Part shown: one piece after another, positions 1-9,119 of the stretch
Layout: each line of letters starts with the position of its first letter
Position numbering within the stretch: the stretch's first letter is position 1
NCBI RefSeq assembly: GCF_000421405.1
Contig: NZ_ATWY01000001.1
Span: 62,001 to 126,000, forward strand
DNA: 64,000 nt
Direction of reading: 5' to 3'
DNA from: Butyrivibrio sp. NC2007
GTDB taxonomy: Bacteria > Bacillota > Clostridia > Lachnospirales > Lachnospiraceae
Program-made: the position numbers and the translations under genes
Notes under the pieces: model-generated
Databases searched by the model: none
What the model was told of the DNA's origin: nothing
The model's input: only the letters and a program-made list of their open reading frames with translations

Positions 1-1214
1 CAGATTCGGCACCGGGTAAGCACCCATACCATGAGGCAGGAATCTATTATATTCAGGAACCTTCAGCCATGTCTCCGGTCCATTTCCTTGACCCCAAGCC
101 TGGTGAAAAGATCCTGGATCTCTGCGCAGCTCCAGGAGGAAAATCCACACAGATAGCTTGCAGAATGGACTCCCAGGGCATTCTTGTTACAAATGAAATA
201 AACAGAGACAGAGCTAAGATATTATCTCTTAACATCGAGAGAATGGGCATAAAAAACGCTCTTGTTCTAAACGAGGATTCAGGTCATCTTTCTCAGGTCT
301 TCGAAGGATACTTTGACAAGATCCTTGTTGATGCACCATGTTCCGGAGAGGGCATGTTCAGAAAGAACGAAGAAGCCTTTTCTGAATGGAGTCCTGAAAA
401 TGTTGAGATGTGTGCAGCCAGACAGAAAGAGATCCTGGACAATGCAGCTAAAATGCTTGTCCCCGGAGGAAGGCTTGTTTATTCCACATGCACATTTTCA
501 CCTGAAGAGAATGAGAAGAACGTCTCATCATTTCTGGAGAGAAACCATGATTTCCATGTGATGCACGTTGAACTGATAGGCGGAATGGAGAATGGTCGAA
601 CTGAGTTTGCAGATTCTGACTGCAATGCGGAAGTCGCTGATTCAGTAAGACTATGGCCTCACAGAGTACGTGGTGAAGGTCATTTTCTCTGTGTATTTAA
701 AAGAGACGGTGAAATGGTATCAGGAGCTGCCTCATACATTCCCGGTGGTAGAAACATCAAAGCTAAAATCGAGATGATCAAAGTGTTTAACACATTTGCG
801 GAAGAATGCTTTGATAAGAGCTTTAAGCTTCCCGAGGGCATTATAATATCTTTTGGAGATCAGCTCTACCTAACGCCATCTGATATGCCCGGTATAAACG
901 GCCTGAAAGTCATAAGACCCGGACTTCACCTTGGAACTGTGAAAAAAGACCGTTTTGAGCCATCCCATGCACTTGCTCTTGCAAGTAAGCCGGAAAATGT
1001 CAAGCTCTCAGTAGACCTGCCATCAGATTCTGCTGATATCAAGCAGTATCTAAACGGGCAGACACTTAGGCTATCCGACAGCTCTTTTGCCGGAAAAGAC
1101 AAATCGAAAGGGTGGTGTCTTGTGACCACCGACGGCTACAGCATAGGCTGGGCCAAGCTTGCATCAGGTATGCTGAAAAATCATTATCCAAAAGGACTTA
1201 GAATAAATTACTGA
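1..1214 (+). CDS. RsmB/RsmF-type 16S rRNA cytosine-C5 methyltransferase, 5' partial
   Basis: SAM-dependent rRNA m5C methyltransferase of the RsmF/NOP2 family, truncated by the window edge. The frame is open from base 3 and reads HPYHEAGIYYIQEPSAM before the first internal ATG (69), a block conserved ahead of the catalytic core, so the true start lies upstream. The SAM motif LDLCAAPGGKST is near base 114. Motif IV VDAPCSGEGMF (releasing Cys) is near 327 and motif VI YSTCTFSPEE (catalytic Cys) near 480. The last ~200 residues form the RsmF-type C-terminal RNA-binding region. The stop is 1 base before the ABC exporter start, so co-transcription is likely. Family is certain; the exact target base (C1407-type) is inferred. 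Confidence 0.9.
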   Translation, partial: DSAPGKHPYHEAGIYYIQEPSAMSPVHFLDPKPGEKILDLCAAPGGKSTQIACRMDSQGILVTNEINRDRAKILSLNIERMGIKNALVLNEDSGHLSQVFEGYFDKILVDAPCSGEGMFRKNEEAFSEWSPENVEMCAARQKEILDNAAKMLVPGGRLVYSTCTFSPEENEKNVSSFLERNHDFHVMHVELIGGMENGRTEFADSDCNAEVADSVRLWPHRVRGEGHFLCVFKRDGEMVSGAASYIPGGRNIKAKIEMIKVFNTFAEECFDKSFKLPEGIIISFGDQLYLTPSDMPGINGLKVIRPGLHLGTVKKDRFEPSHALALASKPENVKLSVDLPSDSADIKQYLNGQTLRLSDSSFAGKDKSKGWCLVTTDGYSIGWAKLASGMLKNHYPKGLRINY

Positions 1215-1215
1215 C

Positions 1216-2940
1216 ATGAAAAAACTCCTTAAATACTTAAAACATTACAGACTTGAATCTATTCTCGGACCGCTCTTTAAGCTCTTGGAAGCTTCTTTTG
1301 AGCTTCTGGTTCCGCTTGTCATCGCATCAATGATTGATGTCGGCATCGCAAACGGAGATAAATCACACATCATAAGGATGTGCCTTATTTTGCTGCTGCT
1401 TTGTGCTGTTGGTTTTGCCTGCGCTGTAACAGCACAGTTTTTTGCTGCAAAAGCTGCTTCGGGATTTGCTGCCAAGGTGAAGAGAGCGCTGTTTGACAAC
1501 ATCCAGAAATTATCCTACGCGGATATCGATAAAGTCGGCACATCTGCCATGATCACCAGGATGACCAGTGATATAAACCAGGTTCAGCAGGGAGTCAATC
1601 TGACAATAAGGCTGCTTCTTCGTTCGCCTTTTGTTGTGTTTGGCGCCTTTGTCATGGCTTATACCATAAGTCCGAGCCAGTCACTGATTTTCCTTGTTAC
1701 CATAATCCTGCTCTTCATCGTTGTCGGCGCCATCATGAGATGGAGCATTCCCAAGTACGGCCAGATACAAAAAGGGCTTGATAAACTTCTTGGCCTTACA
1801 AGAGAGAATCACACGGGCGTAAGGGTGATCCGTGCCTTTAATCTGCAGGAGAAGGAAAAAGAGAATTTTAATGAGCACAACGACCTTCAGATGAAACTCC
1901 AGAGCTTTGTTGGAAGCATTTCGGCTCTTATGAATCCTGTAACTTACGCAATCCTTAATCTTGCTGTAGCATTTCTCATCTACAGAGGCGGAGTTGTTGT
2001 TAACAGAGGGCAGCTTTCACAGGGTGATGTTGTTGCTCTTTATAACTACATGGCTCAGATACTTGTCGAACTTATTAAGTTCGCAAACCTGATCCTTACT
2101 GTGACCAAGGCTATAGCGTCCGGAAACCGTGTAGAGGAGATGCTTGAGATGAAATCCTCTATGACAGACGGTAATATAACTGAATTTAAGAACACCAAGG
2201 ACCACATTGTATTTACCGATGCTTCCATGAGATATGCAGGAGACATCGAGGATTCACTTTATCCTTTCTCACTCAATATTAAAAGAGGCGAGAGGATTGG
2301 AATTATCGGTGGAACAGGTAGTGGTAAGACAACACTTGTAAATCTTATTCCAAGATTTTATGACACAGGATCAGGAAGTGTTACAATTGACGGTGTTAAT
2401 GTCAAAGACTATCGCATGGATGCCCTTAGGGAGAGAATCGGTATCGTTCCGCAGAAAGCAGTTCTTTTCCATGGAACCATCCGTGACAATATCAGATGGG
2501 GTAAGAACGACGCCACTGATGATGAGATAAATGAAGCGCTCACAATTGCTCAGGCAAAAGAGATTGTTGATGGCAAAGAAAACGGTCTTGATACCGTAGT
2601 TGCTCAGGGAGGCAAGAACTTCTCGGGCGGACAGAAGCAGAGACTTACAATTGCACGTGCCCTCGTTAGAAAGCCAGAAATACTGATCCTTGATGACAGT
2701 GCATCAGCTCTTGATTACCTGACGGATAAAAGGCTGCGCGATGCTATTGCATCCATGGATAATCCTCCGACCACCATAATTGTGTCTCAGAGAACAGCCT
2801 CTGTCATGAACTGTGACAAGATTGTTGTTCTTGATGATGGACATGTGGTTGGAATAGGAAATCATGACAACCTCCTTAAACACTGCGAGGCGTACAGAGA
2901 GATCTATGAATCTCAGTACAAGAAGGAGGTGGCACAATGA
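1216..2940 (+). CDS. ABC exporter half-transporter, subunit 1 (degenerate ATP site)
   Basis: Fused membrane-plus-ATPase half-exporter of 574 aa, the usual length. The transmembrane domain fills residues ~15-310 and the nucleotide-binding domain ~330-570. Walker A is GGTGSGKTT (~residue 364), the Q-loop IVPQK, and the signature FSGGQKQR is canonical. Walker B reads ILILDDSAS, with Asp in place of the catalytic Glu. The H-loop reads IVSQRT, with Gln in place of His. This is the pattern of the degenerate-site subunit of heterodimeric exporters (LmrCD or TM287/288 type). It overlaps the next gene by ATGA, consistent with translational coupling and 1:1 assembly. The substrate (drug, lipid or peptide) cannot be read from sequence. 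Confidence 0.9.
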   Translation: MKKLLKYLKHYRLESILGPLFKLLEASFELLVPLVIASMIDVGIANGDKSHIIRMCLILLLLCAVGFACAVTAQFFAAKAASGFAAKVKRALFDNIQKLSYADIDKVGTSAMITRMTSDINQVQQGVNLTIRLLLRSPFVVFGAFVMAYTISPSQSLIFLVTIILLFIVVGAIMRWSIPKYGQIQKGLDKLLGLTRENHTGVRVIRAFNLQEKEKENFNEHNDLQMKLQSFVGSISALMNPVTYAILNLAVAFLIYRGGVVVNRGQLSQGDVVALYNYMAQILVELIKFANLILTVTKAIASGNRVEEMLEMKSSMTDGNITEFKNTKDHIVFTDASMRYAGDIEDSLYPFSLNIKRGERIGIIGGTGSGKTTLVNLIPRFYDTGSGSVTIDGVNVKDYRMDALRERIGIVPQKAVLFHGTIRDNIRWGKNDATDDEINEALTIAQAKEIVDGKENGLDTVVAQGGKNFSGGQKQRLTIARALVRKPEILILDDSASALDYLTDKRLRDAIASMDNPPTTIIVSQRTASVMNCDKIVVLDDGHVVGIGNHDNLLKHCEAYREIYESQYKKEVAQ

Positions 2941-4667
2941 ACAGGAAAGCTTTGAAAAAAGTTCTTCGTTATGCAGGAAAATACCACTTCCTAATAGCAA
3001 TTTCCATGTTCCTTGCTATTGTGACAGCTCTTTTATCACTGTATGTTCCTATACTTGCCGGCAATGCAATAGACTGTATTGTTGGAAAAGACAATGTGGA
3101 TTTCGAAAAAGTTACCGAGATCCTAATCAGAATGGCAATTACGGTACTCTTTATCGCTATATGCCAGTGGATAATGAATACCGTCAACAACAGGATAACC
3201 TTCAGAGTTGTAAGAGACGTAAGGAGAGATGCCTTCGCAAGACTTCAAATACTTCCTTTTGAGTATTTGGACAACAAGCAGACTGGAGATATAGTAAGCA
3301 GGATAATTGCTGACGTTGACCTATTTGCAGACGGACTTCTTATGGGCTTTACACAGCTCTTTACGGGAATAGTGACAATAGTCGGAACCCTTGTTTTCAT
3401 GTTCTATTTGAATTTTGGTATTGCTATTGTTGTAGTAGTGTTGACGCCGCTATCACTCCTTGTGGCAAGGTTTGTTGCGACCAGAAGCTTTAAGCTCTTT
3501 AAACAACAGAGCGAAGCAAGAGCTGCGCAGACATCTTTTGTCGATGAGATGATCGGAAATCTCTCGGTGGTTAAGGCATTTGCTCATGAAGATGAAAACA
3601 TTGATGCCTTTGATGACATGAATGATAACCTTGAGAAAGTCAGCGTAATGGCAACCTTCATTTCTTCGCTGACCAATCCTTCGACCAGGTTTATTAACAA
3701 CATTGTATATGCAGCTGTAGCACTGTTTGGCTCATTCACCTGTATAGCAGGAGGAATGACAGTCGGCGGACTTACTATTTTCCTTAGCTACGCCAATCAG
3801 TACACTAAGCCTTTTAACGAAATCTCCGGTGTTATTACAGAACTTCAAAATGCACTTGCCTGCGCTGGTCGCGTTTTTGAACTGATTGAGGAAACACCTG
3901 AGAAAAATGACCTTGATGATGCAAAAGAGCTTATGGACGTCAAGGGTAAAGTAGATATAGAGGATGTGTCTTTTTCCTATAATAAAGAAACCAGCCTTAT
4001 TGAAGACCTGAACCTGTCCATAACAAAGGGGCAGAGAGTTGCTATCGTAGGACCTACAGGTGCAGGAAAATCCACACTCATCAACCTTCTTATGAGATTC
4101 TATGATGTAGATAAGGGAAATATCCTGATTGATGGAATTGACATAAGAGATCTTAAGAGAGGAAGCCTTCGCGAGAACTTTGGCATGGTTCTTCAGGAAA
4201 CATGGCTCAGAAGCGGAACCATCAGAGATAATATCACTCTCGGAAGAGAGGGCTTTACTGATGAGCAGATCATAGAAGCTGCCAAGGCTGCCCATGCACA
4301 TAGCTTTATAAAAAGGCTCCCTGACGGGTATGATACTGTTATAACAGAAAATGGCGGTAATCTTTCTCAGGGCCAGAAACAGCTCCTTTGCATAACAAGA
4401 GTAATGTTGGATATTCCGCCTATGCTGATCCTGGATGAAGCTACATCTTCAATTGATACAAGGACAGAGATAAGGATCCAGAAGGCCTTTAACAAGATGA
4501 TGAAGGGCAGAACCAGCTTTATTGTTGCCCACAGGCTCTCAACGATACGCGAAGCTGACCTTATACTTGTCATGAAGGATGGCCATATCATCGAGCAGGG
4601 AATACATATGGAGCTTGTTGCCAAGAGAGGCTTTTATTATGAGCTTTACACGAGCCAGTTTGGGTGA
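2937..4667 (+). CDS. ABC exporter half-transporter, subunit 2 (catalytic ATP site)
   Basis: Partner half-exporter of 576 aa with the same membrane-ATPase order. Walker A is GPTGAGKST (~residue 376), Walker B MLILDEATSS keeps the catalytic Glu, and the H-loop IVAHRLST keeps His. The signature is the non-canonical LSQGQKQ. In a head-to-tail dimer this weak signature faces the degenerate Walker site of subunit 1, and the good signature of subunit 1 completes the active site here. The start codon overlaps the stop of subunit 1 and is preceded by AAGGAGG. A multidrug or lipid exporter is the family expectation; the substrate is unknown. Confidence 0.9.
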   Translation: MNRKALKKVLRYAGKYHFLIAISMFLAIVTALLSLYVPILAGNAIDCIVGKDNVDFEKVTEILIRMAITVLFIAICQWIMNTVNNRITFRVVRDVRRDAFARLQILPFEYLDNKQTGDIVSRIIADVDLFADGLLMGFTQLFTGIVTIVGTLVFMFYLNFGIAIVVVVLTPLSLLVARFVATRSFKLFKQQSEARAAQTSFVDEMIGNLSVVKAFAHEDENIDAFDDMNDNLEKVSVMATFISSLTNPSTRFINNIVYAAVALFGSFTCIAGGMTVGGLTIFLSYANQYTKPFNEISGVITELQNALACAGRVFELIEETPEKNDLDDAKELMDVKGKVDIEDVSFSYNKETSLIEDLNLSITKGQRVAIVGPTGAGKSTLINLLMRFYDVDKGNILIDGIDIRDLKRGSLRENFGMVLQETWLRSGTIRDNITLGREGFTDEQIIEAAKAAHAHSFIKRLPDGYDTVITENGGNLSQGQKQLLCITRVMLDIPPMLILDEATSSIDTRTEIRIQKAFNKMMKGRTSFIVAHRLSTIREADLILVMKDGHIIEQGIHMELVAKRGFYYELYTSQFG

Positions 4668-4714
4668 TAAATTAGTATCCTCACTTGTTTTATTAATGAA
4701 AGGAAATCTGTTCT

Positions 4715-5593
4715 ATGAGAAACCCTGATATTTCCGGGGCTTATGATGAAAAACGCTGCAAGGACATCGAGCGCAGTATCATCAAGAAATACCGAAAAGA
4801 GATATGGTGCAAGTTTACAAAGGCCATAAATACTTATAAACTAATAAGTGACGGCGACAAGATAGCTGTCTGTATATCCGGTGGCAAGGATTCCATGCTG
4901 ATGGCCAAGCTATTTCAGGAGATACTTCGACATGGGAAGAAGAACTTTGACGTAGTTTTTCTTGTGATGAATCCGGGATACAATAAGCTAAACTACGACC
5001 TTATAATGACAAATGCCACAATAATGGGTATTCCGGTACAGGTTTTTGAGTCGGACATATTTGATGTAACCAGTAGCCTTGTTGAAGGTTCACCTTGTTA
5101 TCTATGTGCGAGGATGAGAAGGGGCGCTCTTTACGCCAAGGCCAAAGAGCTGGGATGCAATAAGATAGCCCTCGGCCACCACTATGACGACGTTATCGAG
5201 ACCATTCTCATGGGAATGCTCTATGGCGGACAGATCCAGACCATGATGCCCAAGCTTCACTCCACAAACTTCGAGGGCATGGAGCTGATAAGACCCATGT
5301 ACCTTATAAGGGAAGAGGACATCAAGCACTGGTGCAATTACAATGAGCTCAAGTTCATTGCCTGCGCATGCAAGATGACAGAGAAGAGAGATACGTCCGT
5401 AAACCCGGGAGATGTCAGTAAGAGAGCTGAGGTAAAAGAGCTGATCAAAGAGCTCAGGGAAAAGAGTCCCTATATTGAATCAAATATTTTTAAAAGTGTG
5501 GAAAATGTCCACCTTAATGCGATAATATCTTATAAGACGAACAAGACAGGCAGACATCATTTCCTGGATACATATGATGAAGGTGATTTTTAA
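4715..5593 (+). CDS. ttcA: TtcA-family tRNA 2-thiocytidine synthetase (PP-loop ATPase)
   Basis: PP-loop enzyme of 292 aa expected to adenylate and thiolate C32 of tRNA. The ATP motif SGGKDS is near residue 54. The iron-sulfur ligands expected in TtcA are present: CYLC near residues 128-131 and a Cys cluster in FIACACKMTEKRD near 215. GHHYDDVIET is the usual second PP-loop motif. The start at 4715 follows AAAGGAAA at an acceptable spacing. It sits 47 bases after the ABC exporter and 8 bases before the pyrophosphatase gene. Close relatives in Firmicutes are often annotated only as TtcA-like, so the exact tRNA position is inferred. Confidence 0.82.
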   Translation: MRNPDISGAYDEKRCKDIERSIIKKYRKEIWCKFTKAINTYKLISDGDKIAVCISGGKDSMLMAKLFQEILRHGKKNFDVVFLVMNPGYNKLNYDLIMTNATIMGIPVQVFESDIFDVTSSLVEGSPCYLCARMRRGALYAKAKELGCNKIALGHHYDDVIETILMGMLYGGQIQTMMPKLHSTNFEGMELIRPMYLIREEDIKHWCNYNELKFIACACKMTEKRDTSVNPGDVSKRAEVKELIKELREKSPYIESNIFKSVENVHLNAIISYKTNKTGRHHFLDTYDEGDF

Positions 5594-5601
5594 GGAGATT
5601 T

Positions 5602-7254
5602 ATGAGCGAGCAGGAAAACAGCAGACCAATATTTATAATAGGACATAAGAACCCTGATACAGATTCTATCTGTGCAGCCATAACCTATGCTAACCTCAAG
5701 AACAAGGTTTTTGGCGGCAATTATATAGCTTGCAGAGCTGGACATTTAAATGAGGAGACTCAGTTTGTTTTGTCTCACTTTGGAGTTGATGTTCCGGCTT
5801 ATGTAAAGGATGTAAGAACACAGGTCAGAGACATGGAGATAAGGCGTATTGACGGTACCAGCAGAAAGATGTCTCTTAAAAATGCCTGGGCCAAGATGCG
5901 TGATGCAGACGTTGTTACACTCTGTGCAACAGAGGGCGACGAGCTGGCAGGTATCATTACAACCAATGACATTGTTGAGACCTACATGGATGTGATCGAT
6001 CCTCACATTCTTTCACAGGCCAAGACTTCTTACAAGAATATCGTTGAGACGCTTGATGGAGAACTTATCGAAGGTGATATCAACGAGGAACTCACAAGCG
6101 GTAAGGTTGTTATCGCAGCAGCAAGCCCTGAGATGATGGAAAACGTAATTGAGGCCGGAGATGTGGTAATCCTTGGAAACAGATATGAGACACAGCTGTG
6201 CGCAATAGAGATGGATGCAGCATGTATTATTGTCTGCGAGGGTGCAGAGGTTGCAAGGACTATTAAGGCTCAGGCATCAGAGCATGGCACCAAGATAATC
6301 ACAACACCTCATGATACATTCGTTGTTGCAAGACTTATCAACCAGAGTATGCCCATTGAGCATATTATGAAAAAAGACAATCTGGTTACATTCCATATGG
6401 ATGACTACATTGAGGATATCCAGGAAGTAATGGCTTCCATGAGGCACAGATACTTCCCGGTTCTTGATAAAAACGATAATTACATCGGTATGATCAGCCG
6501 AAGAAACTTCCTCGGCGCTCACAAGAAACAGCTCATTCTTGTAGACCACAATGAGAAGAATCAGGCCGTAAACGGAGCTGATGCAGCTGATATAAAAGAG
6601 ATCGTTGACCATCACAGACTTCGTACCATTGAGACAGCCGGTCCTGTTTACTTCAGAAACATGCCTCTTGGCTCAACATGTACGATTATTTACCTCATGT
6701 ACAAAGAATATGCTCAGGAAATAGATCCTACTACAGCAGGTCTTTTGCTTGCAGCTATTCTCTCAGATACTTTGATGTTCCGTTCACCTACATGTACCAA
6801 AGTAGATAGGGATGCAGGTGAGGAACTTGCCAGGATTGCAGGCATTGATTATGAAGAGTTTGCAAAAGAGATGTTCCACGCAGGTTCAAATCTTGGCAGC
6901 AAGACAGCAGATGAGATCATCCATCAGGATTTCAAGAAGTTTACTGTGGATGATATGACAATCGGTATCGGACAGATCAACTCCATGAGTGCTGACGAAC
7001 TTGTTGAGATCAAGGACAAGATAATGCCTGAACTTAAGGACGTTGCTGAGTCTGACGGACTGGACATGCTGTTCTTTATGCTTACAAATATCATTGACGA
7101 GTCTTCACAGGTTGTCTTCTCGGGGGCGAAGGCACTTCATACACTTAACTCGGCATTTGGTATAAATTCAGAGGGGGATGTGGTTTTACTTCCGGGAGTT
7201 GTTTCTCGTAAGAAGCAGCTTCTACCGGCTATTGTAGAAACCATACAGCAGTAA
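5602..7254 (+). CDS. Family II inorganic pyrophosphatase with CBS-DRTGG-CBS regulatory insert
   Basis: Manganese-dependent pyrophosphatase hydrolysing PPi to phosphate in the cytoplasm. At 550 aa it has the length of the CBS-DRTGG subclass rather than the ~310 aa minimal PpaC. The N-terminal metal motif GHKNPDTDS is near residue 14. The DHH catalytic block is then interrupted by a first CBS domain, a DRTGG domain and a second CBS domain (~70-310). The block resumes with LVDHNEKNQ and IVDHHRLRT (~315-340), followed by the DHHA2 substrate domain. In characterised relatives the insert binds adenine nucleotides and diadenosine polyphosphates, making the enzyme sensitive to energy state. The RBS TAAGGAG precedes ATG. 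Confidence 0.93.
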   Translation: MSEQENSRPIFIIGHKNPDTDSICAAITYANLKNKVFGGNYIACRAGHLNEETQFVLSHFGVDVPAYVKDVRTQVRDMEIRRIDGTSRKMSLKNAWAKMRDADVVTLCATEGDELAGIITTNDIVETYMDVIDPHILSQAKTSYKNIVETLDGELIEGDINEELTSGKVVIAAASPEMMENVIEAGDVVILGNRYETQLCAIEMDAACIIVCEGAEVARTIKAQASEHGTKIITTPHDTFVVARLINQSMPIEHIMKKDNLVTFHMDDYIEDIQEVMASMRHRYFPVLDKNDNYIGMISRRNFLGAHKKQLILVDHNEKNQAVNGADAADIKEIVDHHRLRTIETAGPVYFRNMPLGSTCTIIYLMYKEYAQEIDPTTAGLLLAAILSDTLMFRSPTCTKVDRDAGEELARIAGIDYEEFAKEMFHAGSNLGSKTADEIIHQDFKKFTVDDMTIGIGQINSMSADELVEIKDKIMPELKDVAESDGLDMLFFMLTNIIDESSQVVFSGAKALHTLNSAFGINSEGDVVLLPGVVSRKKQLLPAIVETIQQ

Positions 7255-7282
7255 AAAACTATATTACGGGGGTTACGGGTAA

Positions 7283-7579
7283 ATGGAAGAATTAAGAACG
7301 CTTCTCTTGCACGAAATAGTAAAGGTATATGGACCTTTACAGGGGCAGGGAATAGGAGCTATAGTCATTCCTGCATTTATCGGAGATTTCAAGAAGGTAC
7401 TGGATTCAGAGGAGAGCTTTGATGAGGTATCAGAGGAATATATGACTGAGGACAAGAAAGTCCATCTTATATTGGAAGGTCGCAGGAAACTCGGCAAAAA
7501 AGGTGTTAAACTTGAGATCACCGGAGCTGTAGTCAATGACAAGAGGCTGCATTTAACAGAAGAACATTGCTACGTATGA
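7283..7579 (+). CDS. Small hypothetical protein upstream of tcdA
   Basis: A 98 aa soluble protein that I do not recognise. It starts at ATG 7283 after a G-rich stretch (CGGGGGTTACGGG). The composition is mixed alpha/beta: an N-terminal helix (EELRTLLLHEIVKVY), a Gly-rich strand (GQGIGAIVIPAF) and a basic segment (GRRKLGKKGVKL). There is no signal peptide, membrane segment or metal motif. The stop overlaps the tcdA start (ATGA at 7576-7579), the strongest evidence that it is translated. Codon use matches the neighbours. It may be a tRNA-modification or RNA-binding accessory, but that is only context. Confidence 0.7.
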   Translation: MEELRTLLLHEIVKVYGPLQGQGIGAIVIPAFIGDFKKVLDSEESFDEVSEEYMTEDKKVHLILEGRRKLGKKGVKLEITGAVVNDKRLHLTEEHCYV

Positions 7580-8304
7580 AAGATGAACTGATCAGAACTG
7601 AATTGTTACTTGGTGCACAGGCGCTTGAGAAATTAAAAAACTCAAGGGTCTGTGTTTTTGGTGTGGGTGGAGTCGGAGGCTACGTTGTAGAGGCTCTTGC
7701 AAGGAGCGGAGTAGGAGCAATTGATATAGTTGATAATGATGAAGTAGCTATGTCCAATATAAATCGACAGATCATCGCACTTCACAGCACAGTAGGAAAA
7801 GATAAAGTTGATGTGGCAAGGGACAGAATCCTGGATATAAATCCGGACTGCCTTGTTACTTGTCATAAATGCTTTTATCTGCCTGAAACGAGTTCAGAGT
7901 TCAATTTTTATGAATATGATTATGTGGTTGATGCGATAGATACGGTGACAGCCAAGATAGATATCATCATGAATTGTAAAGAACTTAGTGTTCCAATCAT
8001 CAGCTCAATGGGCACAGGCAATAAGCTTGATCCAACAAAAGTGCAGGTTACAGACATTTACAAAACTGAGATAGATCCACTTGCCAAGGTAATGAGACGC
8101 GAACTTAAAAAGCGCGGAATTAAAAAGCTTAAGGTCGTATATTCAAACGAAGAGCCGATTAAGCCTGATAAGGAAATGATTGATGCTGAGCTAAAGGCAT
8201 CCGGTTCGCAAAAGAGGACAGTTCCCGGAAGTTCAGCGTTTGTTCCTCCTGTTGCAGGCCTTATAATAGGGCGAGAAGTAGTAATGGATCTTATTAAAAA
8301 ATGA
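7576..8304 (+). CDS. tcdA: tRNA threonylcarbamoyladenosine dehydratase (TcdA/CsdL, ThiF-fold)
   Basis: E1-like ATP-dependent dehydratase that cyclises t6A37 to ct6A37 in ANN-decoding tRNAs. From ATG 7576 it is 242 aa. The nucleotide motif GVGGVGGYV is near residue 30. MSNINRQ (the ThiF-family Arg finger region), DAIDTVTAK and SSMGTGNKLDP follow the TcdA order, and the conserved PGSSAFVPPVAG is at the C terminus. A TTG 9 bases upstream (7567) is possible, but ATG 7576 gives the ATGA overlap with the previous gene. With TtcA nearby, two tRNA-modification genes share this cluster. Confidence 0.9.
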   Translation: MKDELIRTELLLGAQALEKLKNSRVCVFGVGGVGGYVVEALARSGVGAIDIVDNDEVAMSNINRQIIALHSTVGKDKVDVARDRILDINPDCLVTCHKCFYLPETSSEFNFYEYDYVVDAIDTVTAKIDIIMNCKELSVPIISSMGTGNKLDPTKVQVTDIYKTEIDPLAKVMRRELKKRGIKKLKVVYSNEEPIKPDKEMIDAELKASGSQKRTVPGSSAFVPPVAGLIIGREVVMDLIKK

Positions 8305-8319
8305 TACAGAGGCATCAAA

Positions 8320-8910
8320 ATGAGTGAAGAGAATTTAAGGTGGAAACTGGTTAAAGAAGAACATTTAAAGCAGGATAAATGGATCGATTTTCGCCAGAAT
8401 ATATATGAGCTTCCAAATGGAACAGATATAGGACCTGTATATAACTTTTCAAAACACAGCTTTTCAGTGGTTGTAGCTACAGATGAAGATGGAAAGTATA
8501 TCTGTGTCAAGCAGTACAGACATGGAATAGATGAGGTTACAACAGAGTTCCCAGCCGGTGGCATCGAGTATAAAGAGACTGAAAACCACCCGTATATTAC
8601 AGCAAGGAATACTATCGCAACTGAAGAGGAAGCCTTAGAAGCAGCAAAGAGAGAACTTGCAGAAGAGACAGGCTATGTTTCCGATAACTGGAGACATCTT
8701 CTTACAATACCTGCAAATGCAACTCTTGCCAGCAATAATGTACATATCTATGCTGCAAAAGACTGTAGGAAGGTGACTGCACAGCATCTTGATGACTCTG
8801 AATTTTTGAATGTAGTACTTTTAACTGAAGACGAGCTTAAAGAGCACATCTTTGGTGGGGACTTTAAGCAGGCTCATCATGTTCTGGCATGGTATTTATC
8901 AAAAGAATAA
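8320..8910 (+). CDS. NUDIX hydrolase, ADP-ribose pyrophosphatase-like
   Basis: Cytoplasmic NUDIX hydrolase of 196 aa. The catalytic half of the box is clear: EAAKRELAEETGY near residues 108-120. The preceding Gly motif AGGIE (residues ~77-81) is separated from it by an acidic insert of roughly 20 residues more than the classical box spacing. The strand CVKQYRHGIDEVTTEFPAGG is typical of the ADP-ribose/NDP-sugar subgroup, which also supports a house-cleaning role. It starts 15 bases after tcdA. No terminator is visible before the tRNA gene promoter. The substrate is unproven. Confidence 0.85.
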   Translation: MSEENLRWKLVKEEHLKQDKWIDFRQNIYELPNGTDIGPVYNFSKHSFSVVVATDEDGKYICVKQYRHGIDEVTTEFPAGGIEYKETENHPYITARNTIATEEEALEAAKRELAEETGYVSDNWRHLLTIPANATLASNNVHIYAAKDCRKVTAQHLDDSEFLNVVLLTEDELKEHIFGGDFKQAHHVLAWYLSKE

Positions 8911-8914
8911 AGAC

Positions 8915-8943
8915 TTGAATCTGAATAACCCCTGTGATAAACT
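8915..8943 (+). promoter_or_regulatory. Promoter of tRNA-Leu
   Basis: TTGAAT (8915-8920), a 17-base spacer and TAAACT (8938-8943). The predicted start lies about 7 bases before the mature tRNA 5' end at 8957. Spacing is ideal and both hexamers are near consensus; assigned by eye. Confidence 0.6.
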
Positions 8944-8956
8944 AATTAAGTTGTTA

Positions 8957-9039
8957 GCCGGCATGTCGGAATGGCAGACGATGCAGACTCAAAATCTGTT
9001 GTGGGTAACCACGTGTGGGTTCAAGTCCCACTGCCGGCA
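8957..9039 (+). tRNA. tRNA-Leu (anticodon CAA)
   Basis: The acceptor stem pairs GCCGGCA (8957-8963) with TGCCGGC (9032-9038), with discriminator A at 9039 and no encoded CCA. The anticodon stem GCAGA/TCTGT closes the 7-base loop CTCAAAA, giving anticodon CAA (decodes UUG). A long variable arm with stem GTGG/CCAC and loop GTAA makes it a class II tRNA, as expected for leucine. The T arm is GTGGG-TTCAAGT-CCCAC. UUG is also used as a start codon by several genes here. Confidence 0.96.
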
Positions 9040-9043
9040 TTTA

Positions 9044-9074
9044 AACCTCGGAGCAAATTGCTTCGAGGTTTTTT
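9044..9074 (+). terminator. Rho-independent terminator of tRNA-Leu
   Basis: The 9-bp stem CCTCGGAGC / GCTTCGAGG (one G-U pair) has the loop AAATT and is followed by six T (9069-9074). It begins 5 bases after the tRNA. Confidence 0.9.
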
Positions 9075-9104
9075 GTATATTTAAACGCAATTACGTCAAT
9101 ACTA

Positions 9105-9113
9105 TGCTATAAT
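9105..9113 (+). promoter_or_regulatory. Extended -10 promoter abutting an HD-GYP start codon
   Basis: TGCTATAAT is a perfect extended -10 element (TG-N-TATAAT at 9108-9113). No good -35 is present at 16-18 bases. The ATG at 9120 lies about 7 bases downstream, where transcription would start, and no Shine-Dalgarno sequence precedes it. The transcript is probably leaderless. Confidence 0.6.
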
Positions 9114-9119
9114 TAGAAT

